Numbered from the stretch's first letter, positions 43,127 to 55,086 are shown. The stretch: DNA of 64,000 nucleotides from Triticum aestivum (GCF_018294505.1 NC_057794.1:187955716-188019715); one strand, 5' to 3'. Translations and numbers: made by a program. The notes: generated by a model not told the origin, from the sequence alone.

Positions 43127-46100
43127 GTGTCGTAAAAAAATTGGAATTATTCAAGGTTCGTTTCGACATTTCATACATTAACTGGTTTTCTTGCCATTTC
43201 AGGTGCACAATTGAAAATTAAACTACATGCACATGCTTCGGTGCATACAAATTGGTTGAAAATAAAATTTGTGTCCTTCAGTGCATGCTCAGGTCCCATG
43301 GAAGAAATGGGAATGAATTTTTCAGGGTTCTTTTGGCCTTTTTTATACATTAACTGTGTTTTCTAGGCAGTTTATGTGCATAATTCAAATTTGAACCACA
43401 AGCACATGCTCCAATGCACTAAAGTTGGTTGAAAAATCACATGTGTGTCCTTGGGTGAATTTCTAGATGGGAATGAATTTCAAACACCAGGGTACTGTTG
43501 ATTGTCGGAAAAATGTTGAGATACCTGGTTTTTAAATTCTAGTAAATCCAACACTCGTCTGAAATTCATGAAACTTGGCATGCTATCATGGAGCGGCATC
43601 AACATGCCATGGTGAAATTTTTATCCCATTTGGGGTAGGTTTGGGTATGAGCTTCTCCCAAACTAGAGCTTCTCACAACAAGCATGATGGTTTCAATAGG
43701 GAACGTACCACCTTTGGGGACAAGACGATATCTGTTGCCTCTTATTGCTTTTGAAAATTTTCAAGTGTCAACATAGAACAACAGGAGTGTTGTGTTCAAT
43801 CTTGGAATTTTTCGGGGTTCGTTTGGCCTTTTTTTACATTAACTGTGTTTTCTAGGCATTTTATGTGCATAATTCAAATTTGAACTACAAGCACATGCTC
43901 CAATGCACCAAACTTGGTTGAAAAATCACATGTTTGTCCTTGGGTGAATTTCTAGGTTCCATGCAAGAGATGGGAACGAATTTCAAACACAATGGCACTG
44001 TTGATTGCCGGCAAAACATTGAGATGCCTGGACTTTAAATTCTAGTAAATCCAAAACTCGTCTAAAATTCATGAAACTTGGCATGCTATTATGGAGCGGC
44101 ATCAATATGCCATGGTGAAATTTTTGTCCCATCTGGAGAAGTTTTGGGTATAAGTTTCTCACAAATCAATGCTTCTCACAACAAGCATGATGGTTTCAAT
44201 AGGGAACGTACCGCCTTTGGGGACAAGACGATATCCGTTGCCTCTTATTGCTTTCAGAAATTTTCTAGTGTCAACATAGAACAACAGGAGTGTTGTGTTC
44301 AACCTTGGAATTTTCCGGGGTTCGTTTGGCCTTTTTATACATTAACTCGGTTTTCTAGGCATTTTATGTGTATAATTCAAATTTGAACTATAAGCACATG
44401 CTCCAATGCACCGAAGTTGGTAGAAAAATCACATGTGTGTCCTTGAGTGAATTTCTAGGTCACATGCAAGAGATGGGAATGAAATTCAAACACCATGGCA
44501 CTGTTGATTGCCGGCAAAACATTGAGATGCCTGATTTTTAAATTCTAGTAAATCCAAAACTCGTTTGAAATTCATGAAACTTGGCATGCTATCATTGAGC
44601 GGCATCAACATGCCATGGTGAAAATTTTGTCCCATTTGGGGCAGGTTCAGTATAAGCTTCTTACAAACCAGAGCTTCTCACAACAAGCATGATGGTTTCG
44701 ATAGGGAACGTACCACCTTTGGTGACGGGACGATATACGTTGCCTCTTATTGCTTTCAACAATTTTCTAGTGTCAACATAGAACAACAGGAGTGTTGTGT
44801 TCAATCTTGGAATTTTTCGGGGTTCATTTGGCCTTTTTATACATTAACAGGGTTTTCGAGGCATTTTATGTGCATAATTCAAATTTTAACTACAAGCATA
44901 TGCTCCAATACACCAAAGTTGGTTAAAAAATCACATGTGTGTCCTTGGGTGAATTTCTTGGTCCCATGCAAGAGATGGGAATGAAATTCAAACACCAGGG
45001 CACTGTTGATTGCCGGCAAAACATTGAGATGCATGGTTTTTAAATTCTAGTAAATCCAAAACTCGTCTGAAATTCATGAAACTTGGCATGCTATCATGGA
45101 GCGGCATCAACATGCCGTGGTGAAAATTTTGTCCCATTTGGGGCAGGTTTGGGTATGAGCTTCTCACAAACTAGAGGTTCTCACAACAAGCATGATGGTT
45201 TCGATAGGGAACGTACCACCTTTGGGGATAAGACGATATGCGTTGCCTCTTATTGCTTTTGAAAATTTTCTAGTGTCAACATAGAACAACAGGAGTGTTG
45301 TGTTCAATCTTGGAATTTTCGGGGTTCATTTGGCCTTTTTTATACATTAACTAGGTTTTTCTAGGAATTTTATGTGCATAATTCAAATTTGAACTACAAG
45401 CAGATGCTCCAATGCACCAAAGTTGGTTTAAAAATCACATGTGTGTCCTTGGGTGAATTTCTAGGTCCCATGCAAGAGATGGGAATGAATTTCAAACACA
45501 AGGGCCCTGCTGATTGCTGGCAAAACGTTGAGATTCCTGGATTTTAAATTCTAGTAAATCCAAAACTCATCTGAAATTCATGAAACTTGGCATGCTATCA
45601 TGGAGCAGCATCAATATGCCGTGGTGAAAATTTTGTCCCATCTGGGGAAGGTTTGGGTATAAGTTTCTCACAAATCAGAGCTTGTCACAACAAGCATGAT
45701 GGTTTCGATACGGAACATACCACCTTTGGGGATGAGACGATATCCGTTGCCTCTTATTGCTTTCAGAAATTTTCTATTGTCAACATAGAACAACAAGAGT
45801 GTTGTGTTCAATCTTGCAATTTTCCGGGGTTCGTTTGGCCTTTTTATACATTAACTCGGTTTTCTAGGCATTTTATGTGTATAATTCAAATTTGAACTAT
45901 AAGCACATGCTCCAATGCACCAAAGTTGGTTGAAAAATCACATGTGTGTCCTTGAGTGAATTTCTAGGTCACATGCAAGAGATGGGAATGAAATTCAAAC
46001 ACCATGACACTGTTGATTGCCGGCAAAACATTGAGATGCCTGGTTTTTAAATTCTAGTATATCCAAAACTTGTTTGAAATTCATGAAACTTGGCATGCTA

Positions 46101-47640
46101 TCATGGAGCGGCATCAACATGCCGTGGTAAAAAAATTGTCCCGTTTGGGGCAGGTTCGGGTATAAGCTTCTCACAAACCAGATCTTCTCACAACAAGCAT
46201 GATGTTTTCAATAGGGAATGTCCCACCTTTGGGGACGAAACGCTATCCAATGCCTCTTATTGCTTTCAAATATTTTCTAGTGTCAACATAGAACAACAGG
46301 AGTGTTGTGTCAATATTTTAGATTTTTCCGGGTTCGTTTGGACATTTTTATGCATTAACTGGGGTTTCTAGGCATTTTATGTGCATAGTTCAAATTTGAA
46401 CTACAAGCACATGCTCGAATGCACTAAGGTTGGTTGAAAAATCAAACATGTGTCCTTGGGTGGATTTCCAGGTCCCATGCAAGAGATGGGAATGAAATTC
46501 AAACACCAGGGCACTGTTGAGTGCCGACACAACATTGAGATGTCTGGTTTTCAAATTCTAGTAAATCCAAAACTCGTCTGAAATTCATGAAACTTGGCAT
46601 GCTATCATGGAGCGGCATCAACATGCCGTGTTAAAAAATTTGTCCCATTTGGGGCAGGTTCGGGTATATGCTTCTCACAAACCAGAGCTTCTCACAACAA
46701 GCATGATGGTTTCGGTAGGGAACATCCCACCTTTGGGGACGAAATGATATCCATTGCCTCTTATTGCTTTGAAATTTTTTCTCGTGTCAACATAGAACAA
46801 TAGGAGTGTTGTGTAAATGTTTGGGATTTTTCTGGGTTCGTTTGGACATTTTTATGCATTAACTGAGTTTTCAATGCATTGATGTGCATAATTCAAATTT
46901 GAACTACATGCACATGCTCCAGTGCATATAAATTGGTTAAAAATCAAATATGTGTCCTTGGGTGCATGCTTAGGTCCCATGCAAGAAATGGGAATGAATT
47001 TCAAACACCAGGGCACCGTTGATTGCCGGAAAAACATTGAGATGCCTCGTTTGTAGTAAATCCAAAACTCGTCTGAAATTCATGAAACTTGGCATGCTTT
47101 CATGGAGCGGAATCAACATGCCGTGGTAAAAATTTTGTCCCGTTTGGGGAAGGTTTGGGTATATGCTTCTCACAAACTAGAGCTTCTCACAACAAGCATC
47201 ATGGTTTCGGTAGGGAACGTCCAACCTTTGGGGACGAAACGATATCCACTGCCTCTTATTGCTTCCAAAAAATTTCTTGTGTCAACATAGAACAACAGGA
47301 GTGTTGTGTCAATTTTTGTGATTTTTCAGGGTTCTTTTGGACATTTTTATGCATTAACTGAGTTTTCATTGCATTTATGTGCATAATTCGAATTTGAACT
47401 ACATGCACATGCTCCAGTGCATATAAATTGGTTGAAAAATAAAATATGTGTCCTTGGGTGCATGCTTAGGACCCATGCAATAAATGGGAATGAATTTCAA
47501 ACACCAGGGCACCGTTGATTGCGGACAAAACATTGAGATGCCTGGTTTTAAATTCTAGTAAATCCAAAACTCGTCTGAAATTAATGAAACTTGGCATGCT
47601 ATCATGGAATGGCGCCCGACATGATGTGGTATTTTTCGTG
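43127..47640 (+). repeat. ~503-bp tandem array, nine units, in CACTA 1
   Basis: The marker TTGGCATGCTATCATGGAGC recurs at 43575, 44078, 44581, 45083, 45587, 46090, 46594, 47089 and 47591, giving spacings of 503, 503, 502, 504, 503, 504, 495 and 502 bp. Each unit includes TTCAAATTTGAA, a CACATGCTCC block and GTGTCCTTGGGTG. Several units keep an open frame of about 70-102 codons without an ATG. A shorter array of homologous units lies inverted in CACTA 2 (59230-61060). It is positioned between a left-transcribed and a right-transcribed gene. Confidence 0.92.
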
Positions 47641-47814
47641 TCCATTTTTAGAGAAGGCGCACTCGAATAATTACAGACAACAAAGGCATTTTGAAAAAAT
47701 AGCTGCCACTTAATATTTCAAATGTTTGTATAATTCAAAACTTGTGTGTTCTGTTAACCATTCAAGTGACTCCATGTGTTTTGGTTTTCATGGCTATAGG
47801 AGGTGCCGTGCGGA

Positions 47815-47975
47815 CAACTGCTTGACCTTGACTGAATGGGAGGCGTGCAAGCATAGTCCGGTGCGCAGGCTGAGCGAGAGGCGTGCAAGCTGTCCTCCAA
47901 TGCGCAGGCTCACCAGGAAGCGTGCGAGCTTTACGCTGCGTAGGCTCACTAGGAAGCGAGCCCTTTGACTTCCAT
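47815..47975 (+). repeat. Short GC-rich minisatellite beside the array
   Basis: About four imperfect units of roughly 30-36 bp built on GTGCGCAGGCT..CC.GGAAGCGTGCAAGC. A related single-copy stretch, from GGAGGTG(C/T)CGTGCGG to CCATTAATGGC(G/A)CCCGAG, is found inverted at 58940-59085 of CACTA 2, showing the two elements share the array flank. Confidence 0.7.
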
Positions 47976-48080
47976 GGCCGCCCGCCTTCCTCTCCATTAA
48001 TGGCGCCCGAGTCGCTGTTTAATACAGGCGTCCTTATTGTTTGCCTCCCATTCCCCTCACTCCCGCAGACCTCCACCACC

Positions 48081-48629
48081 ATGGCGCAGAATGATCATCT
48101 GCCACTAGTCTACAAGTTTGGTGAAGTCGACTCCGAGCCGGAGGAGATAGAAAATAAGGAGGAATGGGGCCTCATGGACATGGCCCAGAACGAGCTGGCC
48201 GCGGCGGTTGCTGCCCCCACTCCCGTCCCAGCTCCCATCCACGCGCCCGCGCCAGCGACCATCCCCGTAGCATTGACGTGCTGGTCACCGAGCACTATCG
48301 CAGAGCTAGAAGCCGTAGGCGTCAGCGAGGTCTCCGCGGACCAGCGCGAGCTCGTGTACATGCCAGCGCTAGCGCCAGTGCCCGTGCGCGCCCCTCCACC
48401 CACCGTGCCGCCGGCCCCGTGCGTTTGGCTGCACCCGCCGCGGTCATGCATGCCCCTCCACCCACCACGGCACCAGTCCCCGTGCGTTTGGCTGCACCCG
48501 CCACGCCCGTGCCCGTGCCAATGCGCCCACCCCCCGCCCCTCAGCGGCATGGGACGCTGTCGTCGACCGCTACCTCTCAGCGGTGCCAGTTGTCGTCCTC
48601 CCACGCCCCGTCCGTCGATCGCGCGATGA
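48081..48629 (+). CDS. Pro/Ala-rich hypothetical protein carried by CACTA 1
   Basis: ATG at 48081 in a strong context (CCACCATGGCG); 182 codons to 48629. The N-terminal 45 residues are acidic (VYKFGEVDSEPEEIENKEEW, then DMAQNELAA); the rest is Pro/Ala/Val-rich with repeated PAP and HPP motifs from a 30-45-bp repeat. Frame switching late in the repeat is likely: an overlapping frame continues as SSHAPSVDRAMT, and beyond it a third frame reads MMFDLQVKNILCCLEDFNNG to about 48750. The original gene was thus probably longer, and this may be a pseudogene. Transcribed away from the array. No known domain. Confidence 0.45.
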   Translation: MAQNDHLPLVYKFGEVDSEPEEIENKEEWGLMDMAQNELAAAVAAPTPVPAPIHAPAPATIPVALTCWSPSTIAELEAVGVSEVSADQRELVYMPALAPVPVRAPPPTVPPAPCVWLHPPRSCMPLHPPRHQSPCVWLHPPRPCPCQCAHPPPLSGMGRCRRPLPLSGASCRPPTPRPSIAR

Positions 48630-48759
48630 CATGATGTTTGATTTACAAGTGAAGAACATTTTGTGCTGCCTTGAAGACTTCAACAACGGTGTCCCGGAGG
48701 ACGACAACAACAACGACAGCGCGGCACACCGCCTCCAACGCCTTCGGAAATAGTTTTTT

Positions 48760-49640
48760 GGGGTTTAATAAAGTATCTCGGATTCTCGATAATATGAATA
48801 TAAATTCGCAGTATGACTGAATGAAAGATATGGTTTGAACGAACTTGCATTTTTCTCTCTTAATGTATAGACTTATCAAAAAAATTTCTTTTGAAAAAAA
48901 CGTCAACGATTTTTAAATATAAAACACTCATCGCAAACGTTTTAGTTAGAACACCTGTATGCAAACCGACAGCTTCCCCGGGAAGCCAAGGGAAAATGTG
49001 CCGAGCAGGATTTCTGCATCCCTTCAACGCAAACGGTTGTTTTGCATGACCCATGTGCAACCACGTACAAACAATTTGGTAAGATTTGCATATCTATCAT
49101 TTTGGGTATGTTGCCATTTCTCAAACTGGAAAGATTTATATTTGTTTATCTAGTAACATTGCCATTTGTCAACCTTGTAACTCTGCGATTTGTCAAAATA
49201 TGCAGCTACAAATCACTAGCACTATCTAATTTTTGCAACTAAAATCACTAGCACTGTTCATATGGACACCACTAGCAGGCGTGAGTTCATGGACGCATAC
49301 GCAAATGTACCATTGATTACATACAACAAGTCATCAACCCACAATGACAACGAGGATACACGTTGGATTATAGATCATTTCCAACAAAACATTGTAGTAA
49401 AGTTTTTCTCAGACAACAAAATAATAAAGCGATGAAATGAACTTCAGCTCAACCACTCATCGGCGTTGGAAAAGCTTGCTTTGAACCAGAAGTGATTCTC
49501 TGGGAAGGCCCAGCTACTGTCAATCTCGAGGCCAACCAGGACTAATCATCCAGGCTGAAGCGACCTATTTCAATACCCACATTGGGATGGTAGGGAAGTA
49601 TAGTAATGTCACAGGTACAGATACAGTTGCTTCTCATAAA
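48760..49640. other. AT-rich spacer in CACTA 1
   Basis: No gene recognised. It contains scattered GCAAACG(G/T) and TGCCATTTGTCAA motifs like those in CACTA sub-terminal regions, and must hold the 3' ends of the two convergent genes on either side. Confidence 0.45.
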
Positions 49641-49691
49641 TGGTAGTAACATTGTGTCAATAGCAGCTGGATCTCCTTCCACCATCATTGG

Positions 49692-50817
49692 CTAGTTTTC
49701 TCCAAGGAAGAGCGATTTTCCTCCAAGACTTTCAATACTGAACCAGGGAGAAGGTGTTGGCGCTAGTACACCAGTATCCATCCCGAATACCCTGCCACGG
49801 ATGTTGGAATAGGTCTGGAGAGTGCGACCATACAAGACAACACCTGCTTCCTTAGTAACATCAGCAGTGCGCCGTATACAGACAAGAAGAGGTGATCCAT
49901 CAGAATAAGTTGCCATGCGCCACTGAGTATATGGGTCCTGCTCGTCCTCATGCTCATGAATAAAATTTTCAAGTATAGGTGGTGGAATGTTCATAGGACC
50001 TTGGAAACACAAGAAGGTTAATTAGTAAGGGGAAACTAGCTAACCCGCATGCATGTGGATGAAACAATTATAATTACGGGGGAAGACAAATGTACCGAAA
50101 TCATGAGGATTCCATGCAAAAATAGTGCCATGAGTGGTGGCAGCAAACACAAGACCCTCGTATTGAATTGCATCACAGTACTCATCCATGTATAGAAATT
50201 GATTTTTGAGCAATATCCATCGAGGCGTGGAAGTAAGGAAGATAACATGCTTGTCGAAGATAGCAACAACTTCATAGTTCGTGTAATCCCAAGAGCGGTT
50301 GGGAACTCGAAAAATTGCTATCTTTCGTAGACGACAGTTATGATGATCGTATTTGAACTCACGTAGACCATCTGTGTGCTCAACCTCTGGGCAATCTGAG
50401 ATTTTTGGAAGTGGAACCCGGTGACGAGTGTACACATTCACAAGTTCCCACTCGCAGTTGTACCCCAATATAAACAACCCAATCTCCATTTGCGCCTGCT
50501 CAAGCCTTGCCCTCAAGAGATGGCATCTTAACATCATACGTATCATTATCAAGCGGCATCAACTTACACAAGGCGAGGCTTCCCTCGTCCCCGCACCAGT
50601 CAGCAGGGTCACGGCGAAGAAGATAGGGGAGATCAAACCACTCCTGGACCCTTGGGTTCCTTGTAATGATGTTATTAGTTGCGTCAAGAATGGTCTTGAA
50701 CGAACCTGCCATGCTAGCCAAGGTGATGACGTCGCACCGATCAATGAGTTCCTCCACATCGTCATCATTCAGATCGGGGCAAGAATAACGGGGTCGTTTC
50801 CGGCTTGTTCCCTCCAT
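49692..50817 (-). pseudogene. F-box/DUF295-like gene captured in CACTA 1
   Basis: Start chosen at ATG 50817 (context CTCCATGGAG). First part (to about 50500): a basic N-terminus, then DLNDDDVEELIDRCDVITLA, weakly F-box-like, and VQEWFDLPYLLRRDPADWCG. After a stop and a frame change near 50490-50510 the frame continues with GYNCEWELVNVYTRHRVPLP, MDEYCDAIQYEGLVFAATTH and GTIFAWN, then, after a probable short intron near 50040-49995, with a C-terminal part ending WFSIESLGGKSLFLGEN. The Y-x-D-A-I-x-x-x-G-x-x-F-A-x-T-x-x-G pattern and the final S-L-G-x-x-x-L-F-L-G are those of plant DUF295 proteins, often fused to an F-box (ubiquitin-ligase adaptors). Diverged and broken. Confidence 0.6.
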
Positions 50818-51059
50818 GGAGAAGACGATCAAATAATGGTAGAAGGAAGGGTGAAGGCAAATGGAGGAGGGGAAAAGCTAGAATGCGACAGCAGTTCCAA
50901 ATCGAGAGGGAAAGGCCAAGAGTCTGTGGACGGTTGCCATGATACACGTAGAGGCGCCTGGGGAGCGAACGGTTGCCATAGAGGTCACACATTGACAATA
51001 AGGGTCGAGTGAACCACATGCAATCCCATCGCACAACTCACACGTCTTGTTAAGTTGAA

Positions 51060-51400
51060 CCGTTTTTGTTCTCGTGTCAATGCAAACAGTTCATCCGAGT
51101 GAACCACATGCCGTATATTGCACACACCTTGACCATTTCTTTTGTGTTGCCTAATCAAAAACAGTTCATCCGAGTGAATCGTATGCTGTATATCACACAT
51201 ACCTTCATCTGGATGCCCGTTTCTTTTGTGTTGCCTAATCACAAATAGATCATCTGAGTGAACCGTATGCTGTGTAACGCACACGCCTTCATCTAGCTGC
51301 CCGTTTCTTTTGTTCCTCCTCACCGCAAATAGTTGATTGAACTAAACCGTATGCCCTTCATCGCACACGCAACTAAAATCTGAATCGTGTTTGATGCGTC
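51060..51400. repeat. Sub-terminal repeats of CACTA 1, right end
   Basis: Four to five imperfect 75-84-bp units built on GTTTCTTTTGTGTTGCCTAATCACAAA..AGTTCATCCGAGTGAACCGTATGC followed by CGCACACGCC. Repeats of this sort are the transposase-binding sites of CACTA elements. The inverted equivalent is at 57240-57545 in CACTA 2. Confidence 0.7.
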
Positions 51401-52263
51401 CTCCATCGCAAATGTTTTATACATTTCTGACGGTTTTCATACACCACCGTTTGCGATTATGGCATTGCACACAGTGTCTTGAAGGGTCTCTGATTGTAGT
51501 GTCGCGTTAGCAGCATCCTGCAGTAGTGTATCGGTTAAGGGGACCTCTTCGGAAAGACTGTGTCTCGATCATACGGTTCTCAAACATAAGGCAGTGCGAG
51601 GAATTCAACGGAGGAGATCGAGTCTTGTGGGGAAAAGTGCGCAAACCTCTGCAGAGTGTACAAACTAATCATGATTTGTCCTGTCCCCGATTATGGACAA
51701 CTTGAGTATCTACAAGTGAATTATTGGTGGATCTCGTCACTCCATTTAATCAATGAATTGGGTTATTATTATTACTTTGTAATTTTGGGATTGAGTTGAA
51801 GGAACCTTCTCAATATTGGCATAAACTTGGTAGTAAAATAGAAGTGATTCCTTTGTTGTAGGGAAAAATTAGCTTTATGCAAAATCAAACTTAGAGCCTC
51901 CACTAGCCAAATATGCAAATAGAGATAGATATTTTCATTATTATTCTATGGTGTGAAATTGCTAGTACATTGAATGTACTGACCTACATGGCTACAACGT
52001 CTTATGTTGCAGGAATCATACGACGAGTAAGTGATACATTAGGGTTACGATGTCTACACTCAACTTTGTCGTTGTTGTTGTTGGGACTCCACAACTCTAT
52101 TGTTACTTATGCTATATGGATTGGGGTAATAGTATTTACATTACTTTTTACATGTGATTGAGCTCTGTTATAAATCCTCGAGTACTGTGTGTGTCAGCAT
52201 ACCAATCCAGGATGACACTTAAGCACATAGACTTTGATCCATTCGGGTCGGGTCGCTACAAGA

Positions 52264-52280
52264 TGGTATTAGAGCACATG
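52264..52280 (+). promoter_or_regulatory. Primer-binding site (initiator tRNA-Met type)
   Basis: TGGTATTAGAGCACATG three bases after the LTR end; one C-to-T change from the canonical TGGTATCAGAGC. Confidence 0.8.
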
Positions 52281-52859
52281 TTGACTGTAGGAAGTGACCC
52301 CTAGAAACTGGCAAGCCCATAGGAAAGGATTTCTCTAAAATTTTATTTTCAAAAGAGAACCCTTAACTCTCATTTTTTATTGTAAGCTTTACCAAGTACT
52401 TGCTCGCACCTCATGTAGTTAGACCATACCCCTTTCTCCTGTTTGACCACGCGAAGGTTCGACCGATAAGACCACTCCAAGAAGTACAAGATATTAGACA
52501 ACTGTTGACCACTTCGGAGTAAAGAGGATTTTACCATGCATTAGAAGTGTTGAAGCTACAACAGTTGAATACTCCAAAGACTTGACGACTTTGAAGATTT
52601 ATTGACCTTTAGAAGACTAAACCCCTGTTATAGACTTATGTTAGATGCGATGATTGTGAGCTGTCATTTGTTTGATATTTTTCCGATGGCAACACAAAAT
52701 AAAACCGTCTCTTCAAAACTATTGTTTGTATTGTGTGTATCCCTCTCTATCTCTCTTATCTCACCCCAAAACCCCTGGACCAAATAGATGATGAATGGAG
52801 ATGGACTCATATTTTCTGGATCAAGGACTCAATTGGAGACGGGCTAGTGGATTCAAAAC

Positions 52860-53765
52860 ATGGAAGATCACATGAAGAATAATGCTATAACCGGAAAGGA
52901 TAGGGTCCAACATGCTCTTCAATACTTTGCAAAAGGTGATGCTACTTGGTGGAGGATATACCAATCCATTAATGGTTGGCAAGGAGCAACCACTTGGGAA
53001 GAATTTAAGTTGACTCTGCTAAGGTCTCGTCTTGTGTCCTAGAAATTGAAGTCTTATGGAAATGATATGAAGAAACCTTGTGCATGCAAGCTTTGTGGAG
53101 AAATAGGACACAACCATAAAGAAAACAAGGATGAATGCCCTCATTGTGAAGAAAGTCACCTAGCTGAAGAATGCCCAACAAGGCAGATTACTTGTTTCTT
53201 GTGTGAAGGGACTACCCACTACCCTTCTCAGTGTCACATTTACCCCATAGTACTACAAACCATCCAGCAGAAGAAAGAAGCAGTGAAAGGAGCCCTCATG
53301 AAAATTTTAGAAGAACATGTGATGAAGGAAGATGTCGAGGACACACACAAAGGAAACACAATTAAACCCTACACCAAGTCGTGTTATTCATGTGGAGAAG
53401 AAGGTCACATCTCCCAAAATTGTCTGAAGGAGGATCTAGTAGCATTCCCGATAGAGGAAGTAGAGTATGACCCACAAGAGATAGAAGCCCTGATTAGTAT
53501 GGAAAAGTCCAGGAAGAGAAATATAATGTATCTCCAGAATAACACAATTTCTACAAAGAAGGACCTGAGTCATATCACATCTTTCGGGTGTAAAGATTCA
53601 GGGCACTGTTTCAGTAGTTGCCCAAAAAGGAAGCCGAGGTCCCAAGGAGGCTATGTAATCACAAGGAAACCTCGAGACTTGTCAGAAGTAATATGTTTCT
53701 GTAATAATGAAGCAGGGCACGTTGCCAGAGATTGTCCCAAAGAGAAGGAGGCTTGTGCTAAATAG
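52860..53765 (+). pseudogene. Gag-like protein with multiple zinc knuckles
   Basis: One frame from ATG 52860 to TAG 53763-53765 (301 codons), broken by a single TAG at 53040-53042 that is one change from CAG. The first part has QYFAKGDATWWRIYQSIN and TTWEEFKLTLLRSR, the end of a retrotransposon gag domain. The second part has clear CCHC knuckles CPHCEESHLAEEC, CFLCEGTTHYPSQC and CYSCGEEGHISQNC, and degenerate ones around CKLCGEIGHNH, GCKDSGHCFSSC and CFCNNEAGHVARDC. No protease follows. Five or six knuckles is unusual for a plant Gag, which normally has one or two. It probably binds the element's RNA for packaging with enzymes supplied in trans (inference). Confidence 0.7.
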
Positions 53766-55086
53766 TTGAGTTTGCAACAAAAAAAATATAGTAGTAGTAG
53801 CGGGAACATTTCTTTTTATTATTAAGGTGTTGAGTTGAGGCATGTAATGGAAATGCAAGAGATTGTAATAAATTCATGAAATCAATAAAGTTCATGTGTC
53901 ATGATTTCCTGCATTGACTTTTATGAGTTGTTACTCTATGAAGAAAGATTTTGACCATTTTCGAGGATATGAGAAATATGGTCTATCGAAGAATTTGTGT
54001 ATTTCAATGGTGGTAGTACCCCTGAGGACACTTGACCCCTGGAAAAGATAATGATATTCCACGGAGTTGACTTTGGAAAAATAAGTATGAGTTTTATCTC
54101 AATATGTGGCATACCCCAAGAATATGAAGGGATGAAGTACTATTGGATATAAAGGAGGTATAATGTTTGTAATATGGAGCAATTGTAAACCCAGGATGAG
54201 TTAAAGCTATAAATGTCATGAGATGGTCCATAACCCACAGGCTCCAGGACCTGCCAAGAAGCAAGCACACTCTTGACGAAAGAAAAAAACCTGGTAGAAG
54301 TTAGGACTTTATCAATAGACGATCTTATAGGAGTAACACAAAACCTGAGAGTTGTGAAGGAACAATAACTATTTTGTTCAGCTTGCAGAAGTAATGGATA
54401 TATCCAAACTCAGTTCATCGACAAGAGAACTTATGCAATGCTTGTGAGGATGACCCAGTGTTAGAATGCGAGATTCACTAAACCATTTATAGGGTAATGA
54501 TCTGGGTGCAAAATGGATTGATCACCATACCGACTTACTCTTATTATTCCCCTTGCTATATGGGATGGTAAATCTGAGTGACTTACCCATAGTAGAGCGA
54601 CGACGATCAAAAACCTTGTTTGAACCTTAGAATGGTGTAACAATTTTTTCCCTTGTACAAGGCAGTTGTTGCCAACCGTAGGCCATACGGTGAGGATGAA
54701 GCCCATAACTGTTTTCTATAGGGACCCAGTCAAATTGTTTGATTACAACCATGACAAATCGATAGTTGTGTATTATTGGCGCCAGACCTGTCAGCTAAGA
54801 AGAACCAGTCTCGGAAGAACCTTACCAAGATGAAAGGACACAAGAATTGAGAAAAAAAGTTATGCCATTATCGGAAGAGCCCAGAGAAGGAATTATCCCG
54901 AAGGTCTGAGAAGGTCGACACTGCCCACAATAAGGATGTAGTACCTAAGTTTGGATGGAATCGTAACCATGTTTCTAAGGGTGGTAGAACCCCAGACCTT
55001 CGTGACAATCGATGGATTTTTTAGGAGACTCCGAACCAAACCTATTTCTTCCTACCCTCTTCGAATCTCGAGGACGAGATTCATTT
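53766..55086. other. Non-coding internal region of the zinc-knuckle element
   Basis: About 1.3 kb with no protease, reverse transcriptase or integrase motif in any frame. It occupies the place where pol would be; some short stretches may be remnants of it, but none is recognisable. Confidence 0.5.

Larger units (their letters stand above)
39914..51528. mobile_element. CACTA DNA transposon 1 (non-autonomous, with captured genes)
   Basis: 11,615 bp with a 3-bp duplication TAT (39911-39913 and 51529-51531). The surrounding LTR reads through as CTACCGTCTATCGGTTAAGG once it is removed. The right end in reverse is CACTACTGCAGGATGCTGC, a CACTA terminus; the left end is CACTGGTGCGTGTCGGTCC, only partly matching. 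Sub-terminal direct repeats of 75-84 bp lie at 51060-51400. Contents from the left: possible B3-like fragment (minus), AP2/ERF-like gene (minus), 503-bp tandem array, Pro/Ala-rich ORF (plus), F-box/DUF295-like gene (minus). No CACTA transposase is recognisable, so it must rely on another element. Confidence 0.8.
36886..52260 (+). repeat. 5' LTR of the zinc-knuckle LTR element (interrupted twice)
   Basis: Pieces 36886-37272, 37942-39913 and 51532-52260. It contains a promoter-like section: TATA CCTATAAAAC (about 38453-38462) in a GC- and CT-rich zone (38280-38650), repeated in the 3' LTR at 56031-56040. The last piece ends GGGTCGCTACA. Confidence 0.8.

Noticed and set aside
43127..47640. Regularly spaced repeats considered as a CRISPR-like array
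   Set aside because: Units are ~503 bp with no short repeat/unique spacer pattern; this is a plant transposon tandem array.
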